From: Paraburkholderia unamae
Lineage (GTDB): Bacteria > Pseudomonadota > Gammaproteobacteria > Burkholderiales > Burkholderiaceae
Assembly (NCBI RefSeq): GCF_003268775.1
Contig: NZ_QLSU01000011.1
Location: 62,001-126,000, forward strand
Length of the DNA stretch: 64,000 bases
Direction: 5' to 3'
This document shows positions 26,313 to 35,224 of the stretch, in pieces. The translations under genes were made by a program, and so were the position numbers. The notes beneath the pieces were generated by a model. That model was given only the letters and a program-made list of their open reading frames with translations, did no database searches and was not told where the DNA came from. Positions within the stretch are counted from its first letter, which is position 1; the number at the start of each line of letters is the position of its first letter.

Positions 26313-27824
26313 ATGAACACGCCAGCCACGACTCCGCCCAGCCGCACCCGCTCGTTTACGACGGTGTTCTTGATCGAGATGTGGGAGCGCTTCGGCTACT
26401 ACGGCATGGCGGCGCTGCTGGTGCTGTTCATGGTCGAAAAGGTCGGCTTCACCGACCGCCACGCCAACCTCACCTGGGGCGCCTTCGTGGCGCTCGTTTT
26501 CGCGGCGCCCGCCATCGGCGGGTGGATCGGCGACCAGGTGCTCGGCGCGCGGCGCTCGATGCTGGCGGGCGCGGCGATTCTCGCGGCGGGGTATCTGATG
26601 CTCGCCCTGCCCAACGACAGCCTTCAGCACATGTATGCGTCGCTGGGGGTGATCGTGGTCGGCAACGGTCTCTTCAAGTCCAACGCCGCAAACCTCGTGC
26701 GCCGTATCTACGAGGGCGACGACGCCCAGCTCGACAGCGCGTTCACCATCTATTACATGGCGGTGAATATCGGCTCGACCATCTCGATGCTCGCCACGCC
26801 GTGGATCAAGGAGCATTGGGGCTGGCACGCCGCGTTCGGCGTGTGCTGCGCGGGCATGGTGCTCGGCCTCGTCAACTTCTTCCTGATGCGCCGCTCGCTC
26901 GCGCATATCGGCTCGGCCCCCGACGAACAACCGCTGAACCTGGGCCGGGTCGCGCTCGTGGCGGTGGGCGCCGTGGCGCTCGGCGCGGGCACGCTGTTCG
27001 TGCTCCAGCACGAGGCGATCGCGCGCGGCTGCGTGTATGTCGCGGCCATCGCGATTCTGGCGATCTTCGGCTGGATGCTCGTGCGCTGCCAGCACGCCGA
27101 GCGGGCCGGTCTGATCGCCGCGCTGATCCTCACGCTCCAGGTGATCCTGTTCTTCGTGTTCTATCAGCAGATGTCGACGTCGCTCACGCTCTTCGCGCTG
27201 CGCAACGTCGATCCGCAGTTCACGCTGTTCGGCATCGACCTGTTCCGCTGGAGCCCCGCGCAGTTCCAGGCGCTCAACCCGCTGTGGATCATGGTGCTTT
27301 CGCCGGTGCTCGCCGCGCTGTATACCGTGCTTGCCCGGCGCGGGCGCGACGTGCCTGTGGCCGGGAAATATGCGCTCGGCTTCGCCGTGGTCGCGGCGGG
27401 CTTTTTCGTGTTCGCGATGAGCGGGCGCTACGCGGTGGAAGGGCGCGTGTCGTCGTGGTTCATGGTGGGCGGCTACGGGCTCTATTCGCTCGGAGAACTG
27501 CTCGTGAGCGGCCTGGGCCTCGCGATGATCGCGCGTTACGTGCCCGCGCGCATGAGCGGCTTCATGATGGGCGCGTACTTCGTCGCAACCGGCGTCTCGC
27601 AGTATCTGGGCAGTGTGGTGGCCAATTTCGCGCAGATGCCCTCGGGCGAGCTCGATCCGCTCGCCTCGCTGCCGCTCTATACGCGGCTCTTCACGGGTCT
27701 TGGCTGGCTCGCGTCGATCGGCGTGGTGGTGGCCGTGCTGCTGCTGCCGCTCATGAACCGCCTCTCGCGCGAACACCACGAAAAGAGCCTCGCGCAAGCC
27801 GCGGCGCGCGAGGCGCAATCGTAG
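26313..27824 (+). CDS. POT/PTR-family proton-dependent oligopeptide transporter
   Basis: 503 residues, about 14 membrane segments. FLIEMWERFGYYGM is the ExxER proton-coupling motif with the following YY; FAAPAIGGWIGDQVLGARR and YYMAVNIGSTISML are further POT signatures. It imports di- and tripeptides with protons across the inner membrane. AGGAA lies nine bases before the ATG at 26313. Specificity within the Dtp group is not readable from the sequence. Confidence 0.9.
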   Translation: MNTPATTPPSRTRSFTTVFLIEMWERFGYYGMAALLVLFMVEKVGFTDRHANLTWGAFVALVFAAPAIGGWIGDQVLGARRSMLAGAAILAAGYLMLALPNDSLQHMYASLGVIVVGNGLFKSNAANLVRRIYEGDDAQLDSAFTIYYMAVNIGSTISMLATPWIKEHWGWHAAFGVCCAGMVLGLVNFFLMRRSLAHIGSAPDEQPLNLGRVALVAVGAVALGAGTLFVLQHEAIARGCVYVAAIAILAIFGWMLVRCQHAERAGLIAALILTLQVILFFVFYQQMSTSLTLFALRNVDPQFTLFGIDLFRWSPAQFQALNPLWIMVLSPVLAALYTVLARRGRDVPVAGKYALGFAVVAAGFFVFAMSGRYAVEGRVSSWFMVGGYGLYSLGELLVSGLGLAMIARYVPARMSGFMMGAYFVATGVSQYLGSVVANFAQMPSGELDPLASLPLYTRLFTGLGWLASIGVVVAVLLLPLMNRLSREHHEKSLAQAAAREAQS

Positions 27825-27934
27825 GCGCAGGGTTGCCTCGGTCGCGTCTCTTGTTTCGATTACCGCCGTAACACGCACGCGCCGCGTTCAGCCGCCTTGT
27901 ATTAAGCGGCGACTGAACGCGGCGCGCTTCATGC

Positions 27935-28372
27935 TCAGGCCGGCATCTTGCGGAACGTCACCGCAATGCGGTTCCAGCCGTTGATCGCAATGATCAGCAA
28001 GGTCAGGTCGGCGATCTCCTGCTCGGTGAAATGCGGCTTCACGCGTTCCCAAACCTCGTCGGGCACATGGGTTTGCGCGAGCAGCGTGACCGATTCGGTC
28101 CATTCGAGCGCGGCGCGCTCGCGCTCCGTGAAGAACGGCGTTTCCCGCCATACCGAGACCGTGGCGAGCCTGCGGTCGGTTTCGCCGCCCTTGCGCGCGT
28201 CCGTGGTGTGCATGTCCACGCAGTACGCACAGCCGTTGATCTGCGAGGCGCGCAGGCGCACCAGTTCCGCGAGCGGCTTTTCGATCGAGCTCTTGCTCAC
28301 GCGCTCTTCGAGCGCAACCATGGCCTTCGTGCCTTCCGGGCTGGCCTTGTAGAAATCCAGACGTGCTTGCAT
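27935..28372 (-). CDS. Carboxymuconolactone decarboxylase/AhpD-family protein
   Basis: 145 residues. The redox motif CAYCVDMHT gives Cys48, Cys51 and His55, the AhpD-type catalytic set, within the all-helical CMD fold (ELVRLRASQINGCAYC). Such proteins are alkylhydroperoxidases or disulfide reductases rather than true carboxymuconolactone decarboxylases. It is divergent from a MocR regulator 204 bases away, a very common arrangement in which the MocR protein controls the CMD gene. Confidence 0.87.
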   Translation of the reverse strand: MQARLDFYKASPEGTKAMVALEERVSKSSIEKPLAELVRLRASQINGCAYCVDMHTTDARKGGETDRRLATVSVWRETPFFTERERAALEWTESVTLLAQTHVPDEVWERVKPHFTEQEIADLTLLIIAINGWNRIAVTFRKMPA

Positions 28373-28576
28373 GACCGTTCACCTCTCAAGTTGAATTGCG
28401 TCCACTGCGGATGGGCTGAAATGGGCTCGACTGCGTAGACCACGGAAGCCACTTTATGCGTCGCGCTGGCGCCTTTATATAGCCATTCTGGCAATATCTC
28501 GGGTGACCACTTTCGCGCCCGCGAGAGCCTCCTCAACCCCAACCGATCGCCCTCGAACGATACCGGCAGCGCCACC

Positions 28577-30097
28577 ATGGAACTTCACGTCACCGTGTCG
28601 GGCCGTCGCGATCTCGCGGGCCAGATCTACCGGCAACTGCGCGACAGCATCGTCGACGGCAGGCTCGCGGGCGGCACGCGCCTGCCTTCCACGCGCGATC
28701 TTGCGCGACAGCTCGGCGTGTCGCGCAAGACCACGCTCGACGTTTTCGAGCGGCTGCTGGCGGAGGGCTATCTGATTTCGCGGCGCGGCTCGGGCACCTT
28801 CGTCGCCGACACGCTCGAACGGCTGCCTGCGCGCGAACGCGGTCATGAGAATCCGCAGATTCGCGCGGCCACCGCTGCCGCCGCCGAAACCACGGACGCT
28901 GTTGGCGGCGCTTCCAGCGGCGCGGCGCACGGCGCGCGGGCCACGCCGTGGTGGCAGGCTCGGGCGCAAGCGCACGCGGCGGGCGACACGCTGCCGCGCC
29001 TCGACGCGCGGCTCGCGTGCGACTTCGCGGGCGGCGTGACGGACAAAGCGCGCTTTCCGTTCGACATCTGGCGGCGCTGCATCAACGATGCGCTGCGCGT
29101 GCAGGCGCGCGGCTACGGCATGTATCGCGAGCCGGCCGGCGAGGAGAAGCTGCGGCTCGCGGTCTCGCGCTATCTCGCCTTCAACCGCGCGGTGCAGGCC
29201 AACTGGGAAGACGTGATCGTCACGCAAGGCGCGCAGCAGGCGCTCGATCTGCTCGCGCGGGTGACGCTCGAACGCGGCGACGTGGTGGCGGTGGAGGACC
29301 CCGGCTATCCGCCCGCGCGCGACATTTTCGCCGCGCTCGGCGCGAAGGTCGTGCCGGTGCCCGTGGACGGCGAGGGCCTCGTGATCGAGCGTTTGCCCAA
29401 GGCGGCGCGGGTCGTCTACGTCACGCCTTCGCACCAGTTTCCGCTCGGCATGCCGATGAGTCTCGGGCGGCGCGTGGCGCTGCTCGAATGGGCGCAGACG
29501 CACGGCGCGCTCGTGATCGAAGACGACTACGACTGCGAATACCGCTTCGAGGGGCGCTCGATGGAGCCGCTCAAGAGTCTCGACAATGCCGGTCTCGTGG
29601 CCTACGTCGGCACGTTTTCGAAGACGATTTTCCCGGAGCTGCGCGTGGGCTACATGGTGCCGCCCGCCGCGCTCGCGGCGCCGCTCGCCCGCGCGCGGCA
29701 GATCGGCGACGGCCACGGCTGTGTGCTCACGCAGACGGCGCTCGCCAATTTCATGCTCAACGGGCACTTCGCGCGCCACTTGCGGCGCATGCATCAAAGC
29801 TATTCGGAGCGCCGCGACGTGCTGCTCGCGCATCTGCGCGGGCCGCTTTCGCCCTGGCTCGAAGCGGTCACGCCGAACACGGCGGGGCTGCACCTGGCGG
29901 CGCGGCTCGTGGCGCCACTCGACGCGGCGAAGGTCGCCGCGGCCGCGCGCGGTGCGTCGATCGGCCTGCATCCGCTCGCGCCGTTTCACCTCGAAGCGCC
30001 TGTGCAAAGCGGTTTTCTGTTCGGTTACGGTGCAGTCGACGCCGGGCAAATCGACGCCGCGTTGACGTCGCTCGCCACGCTGCTGCACACGCTTTGA
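28577..30097 (+). CDS. MocR/PdxR-like GntR regulator with aminotransferase domain
   Basis: 506 residues. An N-terminal GntR winged helix (about 10-75: GQIYRQLRDSIVDGRLAGG, LPSTRDLARQLGVSRKTTLD) is joined by an Ala-rich linker to a fold-type I aminotransferase domain (about 150-500). The PLP lysine is K349 in VGTFSKTIFPELRVGYM. It probably senses a vitamer or amino-acid ligand. Divergent from the AhpD-like gene, its likely target. In the 204-base gap I see GTGG repeats (on the minus strand AGTGGCTT, CGTGGTCT, AGTGGACG) that could be binding sites. Confidence 0.88.
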   Translation: MELHVTVSGRRDLAGQIYRQLRDSIVDGRLAGGTRLPSTRDLARQLGVSRKTTLDVFERLLAEGYLISRRGSGTFVADTLERLPARERGHENPQIRAATAAAAETTDAVGGASSGAAHGARATPWWQARAQAHAAGDTLPRLDARLACDFAGGVTDKARFPFDIWRRCINDALRVQARGYGMYREPAGEEKLRLAVSRYLAFNRAVQANWEDVIVTQGAQQALDLLARVTLERGDVVAVEDPGYPPARDIFAALGAKVVPVPVDGEGLVIERLPKAARVVYVTPSHQFPLGMPMSLGRRVALLEWAQTHGALVIEDDYDCEYRFEGRSMEPLKSLDNAGLVAYVGTFSKTIFPELRVGYMVPPAALAAPLARARQIGDGHGCVLTQTALANFMLNGHFARHLRRMHQSYSERRDVLLAHLRGPLSPWLEAVTPNTAGLHLAARLVAPLDAAKVAAAARGASIGLHPLAPFHLEAPVQSGFLFGYGAVDAGQIDAALTSLATLLHTL

Positions 30098-30126
30098 CGG
30101 ATCGCCGCGAGCAAAAACACGCAAAA

Positions 30127-30144
30127 ACGCCATACGTATGGCGT
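30127..30144. promoter_or_regulatory. Perfect 18-bp palindrome 3-prime of the MocR gene
   Basis: ACGCCATACGTATGGCGT is fully self-complementary, preceded by AAAAA and followed by ATT. It lies 30 bases after the MocR stop in a 300-base gene-free stretch before the HU gene. It could be a short terminator hairpin or a dimer-binding operator. The rest of the stretch to 30398 must hold the HU promoter (a TAGAAT box is near 30326) but shows nothing else. Confidence 0.4.
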
Positions 30145-30398
30145 ATTCCTGACGACAGGCATGCGCGTCGAGCAGGTCCAGGCGCCGCGCGCGGGCAGCC
30201 GTGCAAGCGTCGCCGGTGCACGTTTACCCCTGTAAACAGGCGTCGAAATGCGCGCGAGAGTCTGCGTTGCGCAACAAAATCGTAACGACAATGCAAAAGC
30301 TTCACGCAAAACGCTTGCGCATATGTAGAATCCGCCGTTGAAGCATGTGCATTCCGCTGTGCTTCTTCGATTCACTGACCAACACTGGTAGGAGAAAC

Positions 30399-30848
30399 AT
30401 GCCGACTTCCGCAAAGAAAGTGGCCGCAAAAAAGGCAGCTGCCCCGGCCAAGAAGGTTGTTGCAAAGAAAGCGCCCGCCACCAAGACGGCCGCAGCTAAG
30501 AAGGTCGCCGTGAAGGCGTCCGGCGCACCGTCGCCGATCAAGGACACCTTCACGAAGGCCTCGCTGGCTACCCACGTCGCTGAGCGTGCAGGCGTCGAGC
30601 CGAAGGCTGCCAAGGCCGTGCTCGCCGCGCTGGAAGACACGATCCTCGGTTCGGTCCACAAGAAGGGCGCCGGCGAATTCACGCTGTCGGGTCTTCTGAA
30701 GATCGTCGTGCAGGCAGTGCCGGCGAAGAAGAAGCGCTTCGGCAAGGATCCGTTCACGGGCGAAGAGCGCTGGTTCCCGGCCAAGCCCGCATCGGTTCGC
30801 ATCAAGGCGCGCGCCCTGAAGAAGCTGAAGGACGCAGCAGCAGCCTGA
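30399..30848 (+). CDS. HU-family DNA-binding protein with histone-H1-like N-terminal tail
   Basis: 149 residues. Residues 1-45 are almost only Lys, Ala, Pro and Val with AKKA and PAKK repeats, like eukaryotic H1 tails. Residues about 50-140 are an HU/IHF domain (DTFTKASLATHVAERAGVE, KKGAGEFTLSGLLKIVVQ) ending in a basic PAKKKRFGKDPFTGEERWF region. It should bind and compact nucleoid DNA. TAGGAGAAAC provides a strong ribosome-binding site at 30399. This tailed HU form is common in Burkholderiaceae. Confidence 0.9.
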   Translation: MPTSAKKVAAKKAAAPAKKVVAKKAPATKTAAAKKVAVKASGAPSPIKDTFTKASLATHVAERAGVEPKAAKAVLAALEDTILGSVHKKGAGEFTLSGLLKIVVQAVPAKKKRFGKDPFTGEERWFPAKPASVRIKARALKKLKDAAAA

Positions 30849-30907
30849 TCGCGCTGAATGCGCCGCAGCCGCGCCCTTCGGGCGGCGGCTACGTGTCAGT
30901 ACCCAGA

Positions 30908-30942
30908 AATCCCCGTCGGCGACGAGCCCGCGGGGATTTTTC
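30908..30942 (+). terminator. Likely intrinsic terminator after the HU gene
   Basis: AATCCCCG (30908-30915) pairs with CGGGGATT (30931-30938) around a 15-base loop and is followed by a T-run to 30941. Confidence 0.65.
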
Positions 30943-30986
30943 ATTGGTGCACGCCACGCAACATGGGCTGCCGAAAGTATGTGCTG

Positions 30987-31094
30987 ATGTTATGGATGGC
31001 TATTCGGTATTATGTTCGTCAGCAGCGGGTCGTTCGTTGATGAAACAGATTGAGAACACCGACACCGTTCGTAATTTTGAAATTTCCATAACAT
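30987..31094. promoter_or_regulatory. Dispersed inverted repeat around the LysR promoter
   Basis: ATGTTATGGA (30987-30996) and its exact reverse complement (31085-31094) lie 88 bases apart. The second copy ends seven bases before the LysR start codon. AT-rich DNA lies between them. Confidence 0.35.
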
Positions 31095-31100
31095 TATCTT

Positions 31101-32000
31101 ATGCCTACCGCCGACCTCAGTTTGCGCCAGGTTGAAGCCTTTCGTGCGCTGATGCAGTGGCGCACCGTGACGCGCGCGGCGGCGGCGCTCGGTATTTCCC
31201 AGCCGGCGGTGAGCCGCTTGCTCGCCGACTTCGAAACGAAGATGGAGCTCGCGCTTTTCGAGCGACGCCAGGGACGTCTCCTGCCGACCGTCGAAGCGCA
31301 CGCGCTGCACGACGAAGTCGAACGCGCGTTCACTGGCTTCGAGCGAGTGACTCAGGCCGCCGCGCTGATTCGCGCACAACGGCGCGGCGTGGTGCGCGTC
31401 GCGGCGTCGCCCGATCTTTGTGCGGACTTCATGCCGCGCGTGGCCGCCGCTTTCGCGGGCGAGCACGAGGGCGTTGATCTCGAACTGCTGACCGGCGAAG
31501 CGGCGGAAATCGCCGAACGGGTCGCCGGGCAACGCTGCGACGTCGGCTTCGTCACGCAGGCCGTCGCGCATCCTGGCGCGCGGCTCGAGACGCTCGGCGA
31601 ATGGCCGCTGCGCTGCATCGTGCCGCGCGGACACCGCCTCGCACGCAAGCGCGTGGTGCAGGCGCAAGACTGCGCAGGCGAGCGTTTCATTTCCTGGGCC
31701 GCGGGGAGCGAAGCGCGCATGCGTATCGACGGGATGTTCGCCGGGTGCGGGGTGGCGCGCGAGCTTGGCGTCGAGGTGACGCTGGCGCAGTCCGTGGTGG
31801 CGATGGTGGAGGCGGGCATGGGCATCGCGCTCGTCGACGCGCTCACGGCCCAGCATGCGAGCGCACGCGTCGGCGTGAAGCGTTTTGCGCCGGCGTTACC
31901 GTTCGCACTCCATGTCGTGCGCGGCGCGCAGCGTACGGCTACGACGTTGGGCGCTGCATTCGTGCAGCACGCGGCCGAAGCACTGGTGCGATTGCGCTGA
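31101..32000 (+). CDS. LysR-family transcriptional regulator
   Basis: 299 residues. The N-terminal HTH (LRQVEAFRALMQWRTVTRAA, LGISQPAVSRLLADFE) and a LysR substrate-binding domain from about 90 are clear. It has no divergent partner gene: upstream is the HU gene (same strand) and downstream the convergent porin. The upstream 150 bases are AT-rich for this genome and contain a dispersed 10-bp inverted repeat that could be the autoregulatory site. Ligand and targets unknown. Confidence 0.87.
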   Translation: MPTADLSLRQVEAFRALMQWRTVTRAAAALGISQPAVSRLLADFETKMELALFERRQGRLLPTVEAHALHDEVERAFTGFERVTQAAALIRAQRRGVVRVAASPDLCADFMPRVAAAFAGEHEGVDLELLTGEAAEIAERVAGQRCDVGFVTQAVAHPGARLETLGEWPLRCIVPRGHRLARKRVVQAQDCAGERFISWAAGSEARMRIDGMFAGCGVARELGVEVTLAQSVVAMVEAGMGIALVDALTAQHASARVGVKRFAPALPFALHVVRGAQRTATTLGAAFVQHAAEALVRLR

Positions 32001-32084
32001 AACGTCCGCTCGCGCATGCGGCGGGCGGCGGGTGGCGGTGCGGGAAGGAAGGTTGGAGGGCGGATTCTAAAATGCGGCGGGCAT

Positions 32085-32121
32085 AAAAAAACCAGCCGGG
32101 GCTTGCGCCCGAGGCTGGTTT
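32085..32121 (-). terminator. Intrinsic terminator after the porin gene
   Basis: AACCAGCC (32090-32097) pairs with 32113-32120. On the minus strand the hairpin is followed by a run of seven or more T, so it ends the porin transcript; it also sits after the LysR gene. Confidence 0.82.
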
Positions 32122-32221
32122 GTGCAGCGTGTGGTTTTTAGCTGCGTGGTCTCGCTCGCATCGCCGCAATGGCTCGTCAGCCGGTTGCGGCGCCGGGCCG
32201 AAGCCCGGTGCAATGCGTTGC

Positions 32222-33412
32222 TTAGAACTTGTGGCGGATGCCCAGGCTGACCAGTTCTTGCGAGCTCGTCGACGAGTTGTAGCTGTACGAGCCGATTGCC
32301 GCGCCGGCGACCGACGTCGTGCCGTCCGCGTTGCGCTGCGTGCCGTTGGCGTGCTGGTATGCGGCAACAGCGTACAGGTCGGTGCGCTTCGACAGGTTGT
32401 AGTCCGCGCCGATCGAAACCTGGTTGTACGTAGCCGACGTGTCGCCAGCGCCGTGCGTGTACGTGTAGCCGAGGCCGAGCAGCAGGGCCGGGTTCAGCTG
32501 ATAGCCGAGGAAGCCGGCAGCGATGTTGTAGCGCTCCGTCGAACCGAACGTCGAGTAGCCGTCCGACTTGAACTGAACGTTGCTGTAACGTGCGCCGAAC
32601 GTGAACGGACCTGCGACGTATTGAGCAGCAATCGAAGCCGTACCGATCGACTTGGCCGAAGCGTAGCCGGCGGTGATCTGGTTGTCGAACACGGCGCCCG
32701 ACGTTGCAGCCGACGACCAGCCAACCACGCCGTCCGACGTACGCGATGCCAGCGACGAGGCGTTGTCCATGCGGAAGTAACCGCCGGCGACGTTGAACGA
32801 ACCGATGCCGTACGTAGCAGCCGCGCCCCAGCTCTGACCCGAACCGGTTGCACCAGCCACGCCGCCCAGCGCGTACATGCCTTCGAACTGGAAGCCTTGC
32901 AGGCTCGGCGAAACGTACTTGATTGCGTTGTTCGTACGCGAGCTGTTGTCGTTGTTGTCGATGTCGCCCGGCGTTGCGAACGTGCTGCCGAAGTAGTTGT
33001 CGGCGGTCAGCGGCTGAACCATGTCGACCAGCGGGTCGTACTGGCGGCCGAGGGTGATCGTGCCGTACTGGTCGTGCGACAGGCCGACGAATGCCTGACG
33101 GCCGAACATCTTGCCGCCCTGGCCGAGCGTGCCGTTGTTGATGTCAAAGCCGTTTTCCAATTGGAAAATCGCCTTCAGGCCTGCGCCGAGATCTTCCGTG
33201 CCCTTCAGGCCCCAGCGGTTGCCCGACAGGTTGCCGCCAGCGAGGCCCCAGAAGTTGTCACTGCCGGCTGCGCCACCGACCGGGCCGGTGTTGTGCGCGA
33301 ACTGGATCGATTCGTCGATCACACCATAGAGGGTCACGCTGCTTTGAGCGTGCGCGGCACCGGCTGCGGCCAACAGGGCCACCGAGAGGGTCGAGAGAGC
33401 GACTCGTTTCAT
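32222..33412 (-). CDS. Gram-negative porin (OmpC-like, Burkholderia type)
   Basis: 396 residues. The signal peptide MKRVALSTLSVALLAAAGAA is cleaved after AHA. The mature protein starts QSSVTLYGVIDESIQF and ends LVSLGIRHKF, with the terminal Phe needed for outer-membrane assembly. GFDINNGTLGQGGKMFGRQA and GTITLGRQYDPLVDM are typical of the trimeric 16-strand porins. It forms a general diffusion channel. GGAGA precedes the ATG at 33412; the open frame upstream is not coding. Pore specificity unknown. Confidence 0.92.
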   Translation of the reverse strand: MKRVALSTLSVALLAAAGAAHAQSSVTLYGVIDESIQFAHNTGPVGGAAGSDNFWGLAGGNLSGNRWGLKGTEDLGAGLKAIFQLENGFDINNGTLGQGGKMFGRQAFVGLSHDQYGTITLGRQYDPLVDMVQPLTADNYFGSTFATPGDIDNNDNSSRTNNAIKYVSPSLQGFQFEGMYALGGVAGATGSGQSWGAAATYGIGSFNVAGGYFRMDNASSLASRTSDGVVGWSSAATSGAVFDNQITAGYASAKSIGTASIAAQYVAGPFTFGARYSNVQFKSDGYSTFGSTERYNIAAGFLGYQLNPALLLGLGYTYTHGAGDTSATYNQVSIGADYNLSKRTDLYAVAAYQHANGTQRNADGTTSVAGAAIGSYSYNSSTSSQELVSLGIRHKF

Positions 33413-33631
33413 TCTGTTTTCTCCACGCAGAGATTGTTTAGTTGTTGCGCGATGGAGAATAACGCAGGCGGCCAATCGACTAGAACTGAAAAAAAAAGTT
33501 TGTCGCGAAAAGCTGACACCGGCCACAATGCCTTGTCAGGCGGGGCCTCCGTCGATTATGTCGCTTTTAGAAATATTGGATTGTTGATCGAACATTATTG
33601 TTATTTTTGATAAAAGTTCCGTAAACGCGCG

Positions 33632-35041
33632 TTATTTTTTGGCCTTGCCGCGGCCTTTGGCGGCTTGCCCGAGAGCCCCGGATTCCGCCACCTGGCGACG
33701 TCCCGCGGCGGCCGTCATGGCGAGCGCCGCGCTCGCCACGATCAGCACCGAACCCCACGGATGGCGCTTCACATAGCGGTCGGCGGCGGCGACCGTGCGG
33801 CCCGCCTGGACCAGCGTCAGCGCGGCCGCATAGGTGGCGCTGTCCTCCATGCGCACGACCGAGCGGCGGATCTGAAGACCCGTTTTCAACCGGCCGAACT
33901 CGCCGCCGTGGGCGCTCGCGCGCCCGATTGCGCTGAGCGGAGTTTCCGATAGTGTCGATTTGTCTGCCAAAACAGCGGCCGCATACGGCGCAGGCGCAGC
34001 CACACTGGCGCTCGCGGTGTTTCCGATCGGCACGGCAGCAGGTGGCGCGGCAGCCGGCCGTGCGGCCGCCTGGCGCGCTTCCAGCACCGGCGCAATGGTG
34101 GAGGCAGCCAGCACCGAGGCCAGCTTCGCGCGGCTGCCGGGCGGTGTTTCCTCAAGGAAACCCCACGCGCCGCGCGGGTCGTGCATGCGCCCGCGCGCGG
34201 CCGAGAATTCCGCGCCGAGCAACAGCACCGCCGCCGAGAAATACAGCCACATGAGCAGCACCGCGAGCGAGCCGGCCGCGCCGAAGGCCGTCGCCATGCC
34301 CGCGTGCGCCAGATAGAGCGCGAACAGCTTCTTGCCCGCCGAGAACAGCACCGCCGCGACAATGCCGCCCACCATCGCGTCGCGCCAGCGCACGTCGGCG
34401 TCGGGCAGAAAGCGCAGCAGCGCGCCGAACGCGACGGCGAGCACGATCAGGCCCACCACGAGCTGTAGCAGGTTGCCGATGATCACATAGGGAGAATTGC
34501 CCCAGATCCACTGGCCGACGAACGTGATCGCCGTGTCGAGCACGAGCGAGACGATCAGCAGGAAGGCGACTCCCAGTACGAGGCTGAACGAAATGAGCCG
34601 CACGCGCACGAGCGCGAACACGCTGGAGGGCCGCTGCCCGTCCGGCGGCCAGACGATGTTCAGCGCGGTATTGAGCGACGAGAAGGTTGCGGAAGCGCCG
34701 ATCACGAGCAGGGCGAGCGAGATGATCGCCGCGACGCCGCCCTTGCCGCCCGCCCGGTGCGCGTTCTGCACGATGGTGGTGATCCCTGCGGCGGCGTCGT
34801 CGCCAAGCACGTTGTGGACCTGGCGGAACAGCTCGCCGCGCGCGGCGTCGTCGCCGAAGAACCAGCCCGCCACCGCGATCACCATCACGAGCGTGGGCGC
34901 GAGCGAGAACGCCGAATAGAACGCGATGCTGGCCGCGAGCGACGGACAGCGGTTGGCGATGAACTGGCGCAGCGCGCCCACCACCCACGACGCTTCCTTG
35001 CGGGCGGCGGACTGGAGTCGTTCGGTGGAAAGCGTTGACAT
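33632..35041 (-). CDS. YihY/BrkB-family inner-membrane protein with long C-terminal tail
   Basis: 469 residues, longer than the usual 290-320. Residues about 20-290 are the six-helix YihY domain (FYSAFSLAPTLVMVIAVAGW, LIIGASATFSSLNTALNIVW-like, AVLLMWLYFSAAVLLLGAEF). About 170 further residues form an Ala/Pro-rich, probably disordered stretch, then a C-terminal helix YVKRHPWGSVLIVASAALAM that looks like the membrane anchor of ElaB/YqjD (DUF883) proteins. The old RNase BN label for this family is wrong. Function unknown. Divergent from the formate dehydrogenase operon. Confidence 0.85.
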   Translation of the reverse strand: MSTLSTERLQSAARKEASWVVGALRQFIANRCPSLAASIAFYSAFSLAPTLVMVIAVAGWFFGDDAARGELFRQVHNVLGDDAAAGITTIVQNAHRAGGKGGVAAIISLALLVIGASATFSSLNTALNIVWPPDGQRPSSVFALVRVRLISFSLVLGVAFLLIVSLVLDTAITFVGQWIWGNSPYVIIGNLLQLVVGLIVLAVAFGALLRFLPDADVRWRDAMVGGIVAAVLFSAGKKLFALYLAHAGMATAFGAAGSLAVLLMWLYFSAAVLLLGAEFSAARGRMHDPRGAWGFLEETPPGSRAKLASVLAASTIAPVLEARQAAARPAAAPPAAVPIGNTASASVAAPAPYAAAVLADKSTLSETPLSAIGRASAHGGEFGRLKTGLQIRRSVVRMEDSATYAAALTLVQAGRTVAAADRYVKRHPWGSVLIVASAALAMTAAAGRRQVAESGALGQAAKGRGKAKK

Positions 35042-35224
35042 GGTGGCGCGCCCCGCGGTGGTTCGTTTTCGTCACAAAGATGGCTGATTCGCCAGTCAAT
35101 ATTAGCAAGCGTGGTTCCCGGACGAGCCCGCGCTGCGCGCGCGACGCTCGCGAACATCCAGCGCGATCCGTCGCCCAAAACGTCTTATACTGAAAAAACC
35201 CACAATCAGAGCCGAGGACGAATC

